A stretch of DNA of 37,248 bases, from the NCBI GenBank assembly GCA_028293645.1, contig JAQGOK010000193.1, positions 1 through 37,248 of the forward strand. Direction: 5' to 3'. The position numbers were made by a program, and so were the translations under genes. Position 1 is the stretch's first letter; the number at the start of each line of letters is the position of its first letter. Shown here piece by piece: positions 15,547 to 24,122 of this stretch. Below the pieces are notes generated by a model, which saw only the letters and a program-made list of their open reading frames with translations, was not told where the DNA came from and ran no database searches. The DNA comes from Chthoniobacter sp. (GTDB lineage: Bacteria > Verrucomicrobiota > Verrucomicrobiia > Chthoniobacterales > Chthoniobacteraceae).

Positions 15547-17544
15547 ATGCTCCACCGGCGCACCACTTTCATCCTGCTCTGTGCAGGAATCGTGACCGTG
15601 CTCGCCGTCCTGTTGTCGCGCTCGCGAGACTCTGCACTGAGCCGCGGCGACCATAAAGCGCACGATCTTCTCGCCCGCCACGGCCGCGGCACTCCTCCCA
15701 ATCCCAAGCTCATCTTCCTCGCGATCGACAGCGACTCTGTGGGCCTGGATGCCAAAGCGGATCTGGAAAACCTCTTTGGCATCACCGACGAAAAAACCCC
15801 GGAAGCGCGCGCCCTCACCGCGATGAGCGAGCATTGGCCGTGGCCCCGAAGTGTTTACGCTCAGATCCTGGATCGGCTGATCGCGGCCGGCGCAAAGGTG
15901 GTGGTCTTTGACCTGATGTTCACCAAGCCCACCGAAGACGATGGCGTCTTTCGCGAGGCGCTGGAGCGCTACGCCGGCCGGGTGGTCATCGGGAGCAACT
16001 TCACCACCTCTCTGGCGGAGGAAAGCGGTCGGATGGACGCATCGCTTGCCTCACCAAGCAACGCGCTCATCCCTCCAACGGACACCCCTGACAGCCGCGT
16101 CGGATTCGTGAACTTCTGGCCCGACTCCGACGGCATCATTCGACAGGCACGGTTTCAGGCCAACTTCGCGCAATTCCTTGGGGCAGCAGGAAACCTCGGG
16201 GAGAAGGATCATCCCTCGCTCGCGGCACAGGCAGTTCGGAAGTTTGGTCGTCCGCAGTTGGTCCCCACCGACAATTCCAGCCACACCTTTCGCTACACCG
16301 CCGCACGGCAGCAGGGCTTTCGGCCTCGATCGATCTTCGAGATCTTCGTGCCTGAATATTGGACGCGGAATTTCGGCGCCGGTGCGGCTTTCGATGGGGC
16401 CATCGTCGTCGTCGGAGCCGCCGGCAACTGGCAGCACGACGAACATCAGACTCCATTCGGGCTGACGTCAGGACCGGAAATCCAGCTCAACGTGATCAAC
16501 GCCTTGCTTCACCGCGAGTTCCTGCGCCCCTTCTCGGCACCTGCCTGGCTGGTGACTTACCTCGTTACTGGCGCTCTCGCTGCGTGTTTGAACATATTCT
16601 GCTCCCAGCCGTTGTTGCGGCTTGGGCTCCTCTCGGTTGTTAGCTTCGCCTGGCTCGGCATTCAACTTCCCTTGTTCAACCAACTCGGCCTCCTCGCTCC
16701 GATCGCTGGGCCGCTCGCGATTGTCAGCGCAACCGGGGTCGCTGTCCTGATCTACGACCTCGTCCGCACTGCCGCCGAGCAGCTTCGTCTGCATCTTACT
16801 CTTCAGGAGCGGAAACGCACTCAAGAGATGCTCGAGCGGGTTAATGCGGAGCTTGAGCAAAGAGTCACTGAGCGCACCGCTGAACTCACCCAGGCGAACA
16901 CCTTGCTTACCGGGTCACTGGCCGAAAAAGACGTTCTGCTCAAAGAGGTGCATCATCGGGTGAAGAACAATCTGCAAGTGATCTCGAGCCTGCTCAGCCT
17001 GCAGTCTGGATACATCAAGGACCCGGTCGCCCTTCAGGTCTTCACCGAAAGCCGCAACCGGGTGCGATCCATGGCACTTATCCATGAAAAGCTCTATCAG
17101 TCGCAGGATCTCTCGCGCATCGATTTCGAGGACTACATCAAAGCGGTTAGCAGCGGGCTTCTGGCAACGTTCGCCGGTAGATCGTCCTCCATCCGCATCT
17201 CAGTCGATGTCGATCGAGTCATGCTGCCGGTGGACTCCGCCGTACCTTGCGGACTGATCGTTAACGAACTGGTCACCAACTGCTTCAAGTACGCTTTCGC
17301 CGGCACCGAGACGGGAGAGATCTGCGTCTCGATGAAGCGCATCGACGCGGCACAACTTCGGTTGAGTGTGTCAGACAATGGCGTCGGCTTTCCCAAGGAC
17401 CTGGACTTCCGGAATACCGAATCCCTGGGCATGCAACTTGTTACTACACTCGCAGACCAACTTGATGGAACCGTAGCGCTGAAGAACGGCTGTGGCACGA
17501 CTTTCGAGATCTCCTTCCCGGAAGCCAACCCAATCAAAGTATGA
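15547..17544 (+). CDS. CHASE2-domain sensor histidine kinase (HisKA_2 type)
   Basis: A 665-residue membrane kinase. The ATG at 15547 opens directly into the first transmembrane helix (FILLCAGIVTVLAVLL). Residues about 35-315 form a periplasmic CHASE2 domain, with IFLAIDSDSV, WPWPRSVYAQILDRLIAAGAKVVVFDLMF, VGFVNFWPDSDGIIRQ and FDGAIVVVGAA. Three closely spaced transmembrane helices (about 330-420) follow, then a coiled coil (ERVNAELEQRVTERTAEL). The phosphorylation motif HHRVKNNLQVISSLLSLQ begins at H469-H470, marking the HisKA_2/HWE-like class. The ATPase domain shows NELVTNCFKYAF (N box), SDNGVGFP (G1) and a late GCGTTFEISFP. CHASE2 senses an unknown extracytoplasmic signal and is often encoded beside FecR proteins, as here. 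Its stop overlaps the start of the hybrid kinase gene by four bases (ATGA). Confidence 0.94.
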   Translation: MLHRRTTFILLCAGIVTVLAVLLSRSRDSALSRGDHKAHDLLARHGRGTPPNPKLIFLAIDSDSVGLDAKADLENLFGITDEKTPEARALTAMSEHWPWPRSVYAQILDRLIAAGAKVVVFDLMFTKPTEDDGVFREALERYAGRVVIGSNFTTSLAEESGRMDASLASPSNALIPPTDTPDSRVGFVNFWPDSDGIIRQARFQANFAQFLGAAGNLGEKDHPSLAAQAVRKFGRPQLVPTDNSSHTFRYTAARQQGFRPRSIFEIFVPEYWTRNFGAGAAFDGAIVVVGAAGNWQHDEHQTPFGLTSGPEIQLNVINALLHREFLRPFSAPAWLVTYLVTGALAACLNIFCSQPLLRLGLLSVVSFAWLGIQLPLFNQLGLLAPIAGPLAIVSATGVAVLIYDLVRTAAEQLRLHLTLQERKRTQEMLERVNAELEQRVTERTAELTQANTLLTGSLAEKDVLLKEVHHRVKNNLQVISSLLSLQSGYIKDPVALQVFTESRNRVRSMALIHEKLYQSQDLSRIDFEDYIKAVSSGLLATFAGRSSSIRISVDVDRVMLPVDSAVPCGLIVNELVTNCFKYAFAGTETGEICVSMKRIDAAQLRLSVSDNGVGFPKDLDFRNTESLGMQLVTTLADQLDGTVALKNGCGTTFEISFPEANPIKV

Positions 17545-19550
17545 ACAAAACCCACATCCTCATTGTTGAAGACGAGGGTATTGTTGCAAAAGATCTCCAG
17601 GCACTGCTCAAGCGCCTGGGATATCATGTGCCGGCGACCGTCGGCACCGGAGAGCTGGCCATTCAGGCCGCAATTCAAAACCAGCCGGATCTCATCCTGA
17701 TGGATATCCAGCTCCGCGGCAGCATGGATGGAGTCCAGGCCTCGGCAGCGATCACCTCCCAGCAGGACGTCCCGATCGTCTATCTTACGGCTAACTCCGA
17801 CGAAGCAACGCTCCAACGGGCCAAGGGGACCGCGCCATTCGGTTTTCTAGTCAAACCCTTCGAGGAACGTGCGATTCAGGCCGGAATCGAGATGGCCCTC
17901 TACAAACATCGGACTGACAAAAAGATGCGGGAACGCGAGCAGTGGCTTTCGACTACGCTGACCAGCATCGCCGATGCAGTGATCACTACGGACGCAGATG
18001 GCAAGATCACCTTTCTCAACACCGCGGCGGAGACATTGTCCGGTTGGTCGCTGGGCGACGCTGTCGGTCTGCCTTATGCGGAAGTCTTTCAGATCGTCGA
18101 AGAATCCACGAGACTCGTGCCTACAGATCGTGTCGCGAAGGCGCTGACCGCGGGAGCTACCGGCAGCTTTAGTAACCACACCATCCTGGTTCGGCGAGAT
18201 ACGTCCGAAGTCCACATTGAACACAGCGTTGCACCCATCCGCCAGGGTCTGCAGGAACTTATCGGTGGATGCGTCATCGTGTTCAACGATGTCTCAGAGC
18301 GTAAGCAGCTCGAAGAGCGCTTACTTCAGGTTCAAAAGATGGACGCGATTGGCAAACTTGCCGGCGGGATCGCGCACGACTTCAACAATGCCATCACGGC
18401 GATCGTTGGATATGCGGAGATGATTCTCCTCAAGATCAAAGAAACCGATCCACTCCACTCCGATGCCAGGCAGATTGTCCGAGCAGCCGAGCACTCGGCT
18501 CGCCTGACGCATCAGTTGCTCGCGTTCAGTCGGAAGCAAGTGCTCCAGCCACGCTCCTTGAGCCTCAACGCCGAGATTGCTGGCGTGGAAGACATGGTGC
18601 GTCGCTTGATCGGCGAAAACATCCGTTTGGAGATTTCGGCGGCGCCGGACCTCTGGCGCACGATGGCCGACGCGGGACAAATCCAGCAGGTCGTGATCAA
18701 TCTTGCCATCAACGCTCGGGACGCGATGCCTGAGGGCGGCTGCCTGAAACTGCAGGTGTCCAATACGACCGTGGATGCAGTGCAAGCGTTGCGAATCTCC
18801 GATGGCCGGCCCGGCGAGTTTGTTCTTCTCACGGTCAGCGACAACGGCACCGGCATGACTCGCGAAACCATGCAGCGCGTATTCGAGCCATTCTTCACCA
18901 CGAAAGGGCCGGGCAAAGGCAGCGGGATTGGTCTCGCAACCTGCTATGGAATCATTCGGCAAACGTCCGGCATGATCAGCGTTGCGAGCGAGATCGGTTC
19001 CGGGACCACTTTCTCCATCTACCTTCCTAAAGCGATCACAACGGAGCAAGCAGTCACGTGTAGCCAGGACGACGCAGAGTTACCGCAGGGCACCGAGACG
19101 ATTCTTCTCGTCGAAGATGAGGAGATACTCCGGGAGTTGGGAGTCGAAGTCTTGGGAAGCCTTGGTTACCGGATGCTCGTTGCCAGCGACGGAACTGAGG
19201 CCGTGCGCATCCTAAGCAGTGAGGCTGGGAGTGACATCGACCTCGTGGTGACCGACCTGGTCATGCCGCGGATGAGCGGACGGGAGTTGGTCACGTGGAT
19301 GGGCGAACGCTTTGGCGCGATGCCTGTGTTGTTCATGTCCGGCTACACCGATGACGAGATCATCCGCAACGCGGTGGAGGGAGCAGAAATCGAATACCTG
19401 CAAAAACCCTTCACTCCCAAAGCGCTCGCGCACAAGATTCGCGAAGTCCTGGACAGGTCGAGTTGTTTGCAACGCTCAGCCTTCGGCAGAGATAGCGACG
19501 AAGGCAGGCTAAGGTCTCAACCAGCAGTATTTGTCGCTCACGAACATTGA
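17541..19550 (+). CDS. Hybrid histidine kinase, REC-PAS-HisKA-HATPase-REC
   Basis: A 669-residue cytoplasmic protein with no membrane segment. REC1 (residues 4-122) has acidic residues E10-D11, phospho-acceptor D55 (LILMDIQLRG) and K105 (FLVKPF). A PAS domain (about 137-260) begins TSIADAVITTDADGKITFLN. The kinase core has GGIAHDFNNAITAIVGY with phospho-His at 279, N box NLAINARDAMPEGG, SDNGTGM, the F box FEPFFTTKGPGKGSGIGLA and a G2-type GSGTTFSIYLP. REC2 (about 510-630) carries D572 in VVTDLVMPRMSG and a lysine in YLQKPF, with a Ser/Pro-free tail of about 25 residues. The HisKA_2 kinase upstream (4-base overlap) is well placed to phosphorylate REC1, which would then gate this kinase. REC2 or the separate receiver at 11366-11851 would be downstream acceptors. 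No DNA-binding domain is present. Confidence 0.94.
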   Translation: MNKTHILIVEDEGIVAKDLQALLKRLGYHVPATVGTGELAIQAAIQNQPDLILMDIQLRGSMDGVQASAAITSQQDVPIVYLTANSDEATLQRAKGTAPFGFLVKPFEERAIQAGIEMALYKHRTDKKMREREQWLSTTLTSIADAVITTDADGKITFLNTAAETLSGWSLGDAVGLPYAEVFQIVEESTRLVPTDRVAKALTAGATGSFSNHTILVRRDTSEVHIEHSVAPIRQGLQELIGGCVIVFNDVSERKQLEERLLQVQKMDAIGKLAGGIAHDFNNAITAIVGYAEMILLKIKETDPLHSDARQIVRAAEHSARLTHQLLAFSRKQVLQPRSLSLNAEIAGVEDMVRRLIGENIRLEISAAPDLWRTMADAGQIQQVVINLAINARDAMPEGGCLKLQVSNTTVDAVQALRISDGRPGEFVLLTVSDNGTGMTRETMQRVFEPFFTTKGPGKGSGIGLATCYGIIRQTSGMISVASEIGSGTTFSIYLPKAITTEQAVTCSQDDAELPQGTETILLVEDEEILRELGVEVLGSLGYRMLVASDGTEAVRILSSEAGSDIDLVVTDLVMPRMSGRELVTWMGERFGAMPVLFMSGYTDDEIIRNAVEGAEIEYLQKPFTPKALAHKIREVLDRSSCLQRSAFGRDSDEGRLRSQPAVFVAHEH

Positions 19551-19665
19551 TTAGTAGTCAGCCATAGGGCGGCACTGGTCGAATCACCGCGCCACTGCGC
19601 CGGAAGAGCACGTCCGTGCGGTCAGGCAAGCCGCCGCGTCGGAGGTGGTGAGCGCGTGCCTCCTT

Positions 19666-19689
19666 GCCTCGTCGAATCCGAAACGAGGC
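19666..19689 (+). other. Hairpin between kinase and helicase genes
   Basis: GCCTCG (19666-19671) and CGAGGC (19684-19689) form a perfect 6-bp stem with a 12-base loop, in the 176-base gap between the kinase operon and the helicase. No T-tract follows, so a terminator role is unproven. Confidence 0.35.
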
Positions 19690-19726
19690 TGGCGCCGGGT
19701 CGCCCTAGTTCATCTACTTCCAATCG

Positions 19727-22315
19727 GTGGCGATGTGCCACCGTGCAAAAGCGGTGAACCCCAATTTGACTCAGCTATTCAACCTCATCCCCGGTGACGG
19801 CGTTCTGGACGACGGTGTGCTGCTCGACCGGTTTCTGGAGTATGTGGCCGGTCGGAAGTTACAGCTCTACCCTGCGCAGGAGTCAGCGATCCTGGAACTG
19901 TTCGACAACAAGAACGTGATTCTGAATACGCCGACCGGCTCGGGTAAATCACTGGTCGCGACGGCGCTCCATTTCCAAAGCCTGGCGCGCGGACGGCGGT
20001 CGGTTTACACCTGCCCGATCAAGGCTTTGGTGAACGAAAAGTGGCTCGCCCTGTGCCGGGAGTTTGGCCCGGATAACGTGGGGCTGAGCACCGGTGACGC
20101 GACGGTCAATCGCGATGCGCCGATCCTCTGCTGCACGGCGGAGATCCTCGCGAACATTGCATTGCGCGAAGGGGAGAATACGCGCGTCGATGACGTCGTT
20201 ATGGACGAGTTCCATTACTACGCCGATCGCGAGCGGGGCGTGGCGTGGCAAGTGCCGCTGCTTACGCTGCCGCGCACCCGTTTTTTGCTGATGTCAGCGA
20301 CGCTCGGTGAGACGGCGTTTTTTGCGGAGGATCTGACTCGGCTGAACGGGCGCGAAACCGTCACGGTGTCCTCGACGGACCGGCCAGTGCCGCTGGAGTT
20401 TTCCTATGCGGAGACGCCATTGGCGCAGACGCTCGAAGGGCTGGTCACGGGCGGCAAAGGGCCGGTCTATGTCGTCCATTTCACCCAAGCCGACGCGGCG
20501 CAGAGCGCGCAGGACTTCATGAGCACGAACGTCTGCACGCGCGATGAAAAGACGCTGATCGCGCACGCTCTGGAGGGCTTCAAGTTCACGAGTCCGTACG
20601 GGCCGGAAATCAAGAAGTGGCTGCGGCATGGCATCGGTCTCCATCACGCCGGACTGCTGCCGAAGTATCGCGTGCTCGTCGAGCAACTCGCCCAACGCGG
20701 GTTGCTCAAGGTGATCTGCGGCACCGACACCTTGGGCGTCGGGATCAACGTGCCCATCCGCACCGTGCTCTTCACCCAGCTATGTAAATATAGCGGTCAA
20801 AAGACCGGTATCCTCAGCGCGCGCGACTTTCACCAGATCAGCGGGCGCGCGGGGCGCAAAGGCTTCGACGATGTCGGCTGGGTGGTCGCGCAGGCTCCGG
20901 CGCACGCGATCGAGAATCTACTGCTCGAGCAAAAACAGGCGGGTGGAGGGAAGAAGTTCGTGAAGCGGAAACCGCCCGAGCGAAACTTCGTGAACTGGGA
21001 CGAGAAGACATTTACGCGCCTCATGACTGCGCCACCCGAGCGGCTGACCAGCCAGTTCCAGATCACGCACGGTATGCTGCTCAATGTGCTCAGCCGCCCC
21101 ACCGACGGGTGCACGGCGATGCAGCGACTCATCGCACGCTCTCACGAATTGCCGAAGGCGAAGAAGGCGCTGATTCGGCGCGGCTGGCAGCTCTTTCGCG
21201 CGCTTGTCGAGCGAGGGATCATCGAGTTCATTCCACCGGCGGCGGAAGGTGCAAAGGTGCGGGTGAACGTGGCGCTCCAGGAGGATTTCTCGATGAACCA
21301 GACACTGTCGCTTTACGTGCACGACACGTTGCCGCTCATGGATCCCGACGCGCCGGATTACGCGCTTGTCGTGCTCACGCTGGTCGAGTCGATCCTCGAA
21401 GATCCGGATCTCATCCTGCGCCGGCAGCTCGACAAGGTGAAGGGCCAGGCCGTCGCCGAGATGAAGGCGCAAGGCATCGAATACAACCAGCGAATGGAAG
21501 AGCTGGAGAAGCTCGAGTATCCGAAGCCGAACCGCGACTTCATCTACTCGACCTTCAACGCCTTTGCCGCGCGGCATCCGTGGGTCGGGCAGGAGAACAT
21601 TCGACCGAAATCGATCGCGCGGGAGATGTTTGAAGAGTTCCGCTCGTTCGCCGACTACATCAAAATTTACGAGCTCCAGCGCGCAGAGGGGCTGCTGCTG
21701 AGACATCTCTCGGCCGTTTACAAGGTGCTTGCCCAGACCGTTCCCGATGCCGCGAAGAACGACGCGTTGCGCGAGATGGAACTCTATCTCGCCACGATGC
21801 TCCGGCAGATCGATTCCAGCCTGCTCGAGGAATGGGAAAAGATGCGGGATCCGAATTACGTCCCGCGCGGCGAACAGGTTGAAGTTCGTCCGCCGGGTGC
21901 CGAGGAAGCCGCGCGTGACATCACCCGCGACCGCAAATCCTTCACCGGGGCGATTCGCAACCGTGTCTTCACCTTCCTCCGCGCACTCGTCAGCGGAGAC
22001 CTGGAAGCAGCGCTCGCGGTCCTTTCGACAAACTCTACTGCTGACGCTGAGCCCTGGACCGCCGAGCGACTCCGCCGTGCGCTGGAGGACTACTATGTCG
22101 AGCACGAGGTGCTCCGCCTCGATCCCGAGGCCCGCAATGTGCGCCACACCTATGTCACTCCTTCCGAAGACCAACGTCACTGGGTCGTGCAGCAAATGCT
22201 CGTTGATCCCGCGGAGCTGAATGATTGGGTCGCGGAGTTCCAAATTGATCTCGCTGCCTCACGCGAGGCAGGTGAGCCGGCCTTGAAGCTCGTTCGCCTC
22301 GGCAGTCTGGTCTGA
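19727..22315 (+). CDS. Ski2-like DEAD/DEAH-box helicase with DUF3516-type C-terminus
   Basis: An 862-residue superfamily-2 helicase. The start is uncertain: GTG at 19727, ATG at 19733 or GTG at 19757 are all in frame and none has a good ribosome site. Motif I is TPTGSGKS (68-75), motif II is DEFH (160-163, a DEVH variant), motif III is SAT in LLMSATLGE, and motif VI is [10 protein letters not shown] (370-379). Between them are [11 protein letters not shown] (Ia) and [13 protein letters not shown] (V), with a [12 protein letters not shown] segment typical of Ski2/Mtr4-like helicases. The C-terminal half, with [15 protein letters not shown] and a run of helices, matches the DUF3516 type seen in actinobacterial and verrucomicrobial helicases. 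RNA unwinding or RNA turnover is a reasonable guess from Ski2 homology. It stands alone and is convergent with the pcm gene. Confidence 0.88.
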   Translation: MAMCHRAKAVNPNLTQLFNLIPGDGVLDDGVLLDRFLEYVAGRKLQLYPAQESAILELFDNKNVILNTPTGSGKSLVATALHFQSLARGRRSVYTCPIKALVNEKWLALCREFGPDNVGLSTGDATVNRDAPILCCTAEILANIALREGENTRVDDVVMDEFHYYADRERGVAWQVPLLTLPRTRFLLMSATLGETAFFAEDLTRLNGRETVTVSSTDRPVPLEFSYAETPLAQTLEGLVTGGKGPVYVVHFTQADAAQSAQDFMSTNVCTRDEKTLIAHALEGFKFTSPYGPEIKKWLRHGIGLHHAGLLPKYRVLVEQLAQRGLLKVICGTDTLGVGINVPIRTVLFTQLCKYSGQKTGILSARDFHQISGRAGRKGFDDVGWVVAQAPAHAIENLLLEQKQAGGGKKFVKRKPPERNFVNWDEKTFTRLMTAPPERLTSQFQITHGMLLNVLSRPTDGCTAMQRLIARSHELPKAKKALIRRGWQLFRALVERGIIEFIPPAAEGAKVRVNVALQEDFSMNQTLSLYVHDTLPLMDPDAPDYALVVLTLVESILEDPDLILRRQLDKVKGQAVAEMKAQGIEYNQRMEELEKLEYPKPNRDFIYSTFNAFAARHPWVGQENIRPKSIAREMFEEFRSFADYIKIYELQRAEGLLLRHLSAVYKVLAQTVPDAAKNDALREMELYLATMLRQIDSSLLEEWEKMRDPNYVPRGEQVEVRPPGAEEAARDITRDRKSFTGAIRNRVFTFLRALVSGDLEAALAVLSTNSTADAEPWTAERLRRALEDYYVEHEVLRLDPEARNVRHTYVTPSEDQRHWVVQQMLVDPAELNDWVAEFQIDLAASREAGEPALKLVRLGSLV

Positions 22316-22347
22316 CCAACCCAAGACTTAGGCCGCCTGCCAGAACC

Positions 22348-23061
22348 TCACTTCGTCTGACTCTTACCCGTCATCGGCACAAACCGCACCGGTAGCACTG
22401 CCCGCTTCTTCAGCTCCGTCCCGCGCTTCTCCAGGAGGTAGAGCTCTTGCACGCTCGATTCGCCTCCGACGGGGATGATCATTCGTCCGCCGTCTTTCAA
22501 CTGACGGACCAGCGCCTCCGGAACGTGATCCGGCGCACAAGTCACGATGATCGCATCGAAGGGCGCATGCTCGGGCCAGCCTTCGTAGCCGTCGCCTGCT
22601 TTCACATGCACATTTGTGAAGCCGAGTCGTTGAAGGTCCGCAGCGGCGCGCTTTGCGAGCGGCTCGACGATTTCGATCGTGTAAACCTCCTTCACGAGCT
22701 TCGACAAAACCGCCGCCTGATATCCGGAACCGGCGCCGACTTCGAGCACGCGATCCGTCGGGCGGGCCGCGAGCTGCTCGGTCATCAAAGCAACGATGTA
22801 GGGCTGCGAGATGGTCTGGCGGTGGCCGATCGGCAGGGCATCATCCTCGTATGCCGCCTCGCGAATCTCCGCGGGCACCAGCTCGTGCCGAGGCACCTCA
22901 CGCATCGCTGCCAGGACGCGTTCATCTTTGATCCCGCGCGCCGCAATCTGCCGGGTAACCATCTGTTCGCGAGCCTTTGCAAAATCCACCGCTTTCGCTG
23001 GCGAAGCCGGCTGACACGCCGCGCAGATCAGCGCAACGGGAATGGAAAGCACGCGTTTCAC
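22348..23061 (-). CDS. pcm: Exported protein-L-isoaspartate O-methyltransferase
   Basis: A 237-residue enzyme that uses S-adenosylmethionine to methylate L-isoaspartyl residues, starting repair of aged proteins. Hallmarks: MVTRQIAARGIKDERVLAAM (34-53), VPRHELVP (56-63), ALPIGHRQTISQPYIVALM (85-103) and the SAM-binding EVGAGSG at 107-113, then TIEIVEPLA and a GGRMIIPVG strand. The N-terminus is unusual: MKRVLSIPVALICAACQPASPAKA looks like a signal peptide, possibly a lipoprotein signal with Cys16 as acceptor, although the lipobox is imperfect (C at -3). The family is usually cytoplasmic, but exported PCMTs occur in some Gram-negative bacteria. Periplasmic SAM supply is then an open question. 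It is convergent with the helicase (32-base gap). Confidence 0.92.
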   Translation of the reverse strand: MKRVLSIPVALICAACQPASPAKAVDFAKAREQMVTRQIAARGIKDERVLAAMREVPRHELVPAEIREAAYEDDALPIGHRQTISQPYIVALMTEQLAARPTDRVLEVGAGSGYQAAVLSKLVKEVYTIEIVEPLAKRAAADLQRLGFTNVHVKAGDGYEGWPEHAPFDAIIVTCAPDHVPEALVRQLKDGGRMIIPVGGESSVQELYLLEKRGTELKKRAVLPVRFVPMTGKSQTK

Positions 23062-23374
23062 ATTGCCTCCTCACGCCAGCGGGCGGGGCGGTTACCCCCG
23101 GACCGAACTGGCGGATCATCTATCGCGTTCATTCTCGAAATACTACGCATTGGCCCCCCTGCTCGCGCTCCTCTCTTGCAAGGATCAGCTCTTTCGCCCT
23201 GGTGCCCGGATCCATTTGTAGAGCGTTGGGCTTCCCTCGACTGACGCGAGCTGCAGTACGCGCCGCCACTCCGGCCTTGCTGTCCGAGGAAACCGTAATT
23301 TGACTGGCACTGCTGCCTCCGCCGAGGAACACCCCGATCAGCTTATCTCACATCCCACCCCACCAGACACCATC
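23062..23374. promoter_or_regulatory. Divergent intergenic region, pcm / DUF5069 gene
   Basis: These 313 bases separate two divergent genes and should hold both promoters. I see no convincing -35/-10 pair, riboswitch or gene. In-frame extension of the DUF5069 reading frame back to 23300 adds residues that do not resemble the family. Confidence 0.35.
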
Positions 23375-23821
23375 ATGAGCACGACTTACGTTCCCACCAT
23401 CAGCTCCGGCATCGCCGGTCCACTTGGAGTCCTTCACCTCCCGCGCCTCTGGCAGAAAGTCTCACTTGAAGCTCAAGGCAAGCTCGCGCCCGGGTATCCC
23501 GGCATCGGCAAAGGTTATGACTCCATGGTCCTGAGCGCGCTGGGGCTCGATCCGGAAACCGTGAAGAGCTACATCCGGGAGAACAAGCCGAGTTACCCTC
23601 AGTTTGAGAGCTGGATTCGTCAGCAGCCGAACGTGACGCTCGACGCGGGCACGATTCAAAAGCTGAACGACTCAATCAAAGGCTACCAGCACGACGACGA
23701 GACCCGCAGTGGGATCTTCAAGAACTGCGGCTACACCGATCAGGAGTGTAATTATCGCGACGCGATCAATCTGAACAACCTCGACGACTGGCATGAGTTC
23801 CATCAGTCCGTCTTGAAGTAG
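23375..23821 (+). CDS. DUF5069-family protein
   Basis: A 148-residue cytoplasmic protein (ATG at 23375, with family similarity beginning near GVLHLPRLWQK). Family features seen: LGVLHLPRLWQKVSLEAQGKL, then GYDSMVLSALGLDPETVKSYI, then a W-containing helix (FESWIRQQP), the segment IQKLNDSIKGYQHDDETRSGI and a C-terminal acidic tract LNNLDDWHEFHQ. DUF5069 proteins occur mainly in Verrucomicrobiota and Planctomycetota and have no assigned function. There are two Cys (CGYTDQEC) not shared with the second family member at 25584-26027. A strong terminator follows, so it is probably a single-gene unit. Confidence 0.8.
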   Translation: MSTTYVPTISSGIAGPLGVLHLPRLWQKVSLEAQGKLAPGYPGIGKGYDSMVLSALGLDPETVKSYIRENKPSYPQFESWIRQQPNVTLDAGTIQKLNDSIKGYQHDDETRSGIFKNCGYTDQECNYRDAINLNNLDDWHEFHQSVLK

Positions 23822-23835
23822 CCCTCAGATGAACC

Positions 23836-23865
23836 CCGGTGCGGAATGACCTTCCGCGCCGGTTT
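23836..23865 (+). terminator. Intrinsic terminator after DUF5069 gene
   Basis: An 11-bp stem (23836-23846 with 23852-23862, one G-U pair, loop TGACC) begins 14 bases after the stop codon and is followed by TTT. The stem is strong and the T-tract short. Confidence 0.7.
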
Positions 23866-23962
23866 GCAACGCCTACCGAAGGTAAGCCCTCGGGTTCAGC
23901 TGACGGGCCGGCGCAACTTGCAAAGCGTTCCTGGACCCGAACCTGGGTAGCCCCGTCCCGTA

Positions 23963-24037
23963 TGGAGCCAGTGGCGAGGATCGAACTCGCGACCTGCTGT
24001 TTACGAAACAGCTGCTCTACCACTGAGCTACACTGGC
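23963..24037 (-). tRNA. tRNA-Thr (anticodon CGT)
   Basis: A 75-base cloverleaf on the minus strand. The acceptor arms GCCAGTG and CACTGGC pair over 7 bp. The D arm is GCTC/GAGC, and the anticodon stem GCTGT/ACAGC carries the loop TTCGTAA, so the anticodon is CGT, reading ACG (Thr). The T arm is GCGAG/CTCGC with loop TTCGATC. The discriminator T and the 3' CCA are encoded in the genome. Confidence 0.97.
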
Positions 24038-24122
24038 GAAAACGGGCCGGAAGCTATCGCAGCATTCGGAAAACGCGGCAAGCCGGTTTTTGCGCGCAGC
24101 GCGAGAGGTGGCGGAACGCCGT

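Noticed and set aside
20918-22243. A 441-codon minus-strand frame antisense to the helicase
   Set aside because: Shadow of the helicase reading frame; no domain recognised.
23963-24037. tRNA gene as an integration site for a mobile element
   Set aside because: No integrase, no repeated tRNA 3' end and no change in gene character are seen on either side.
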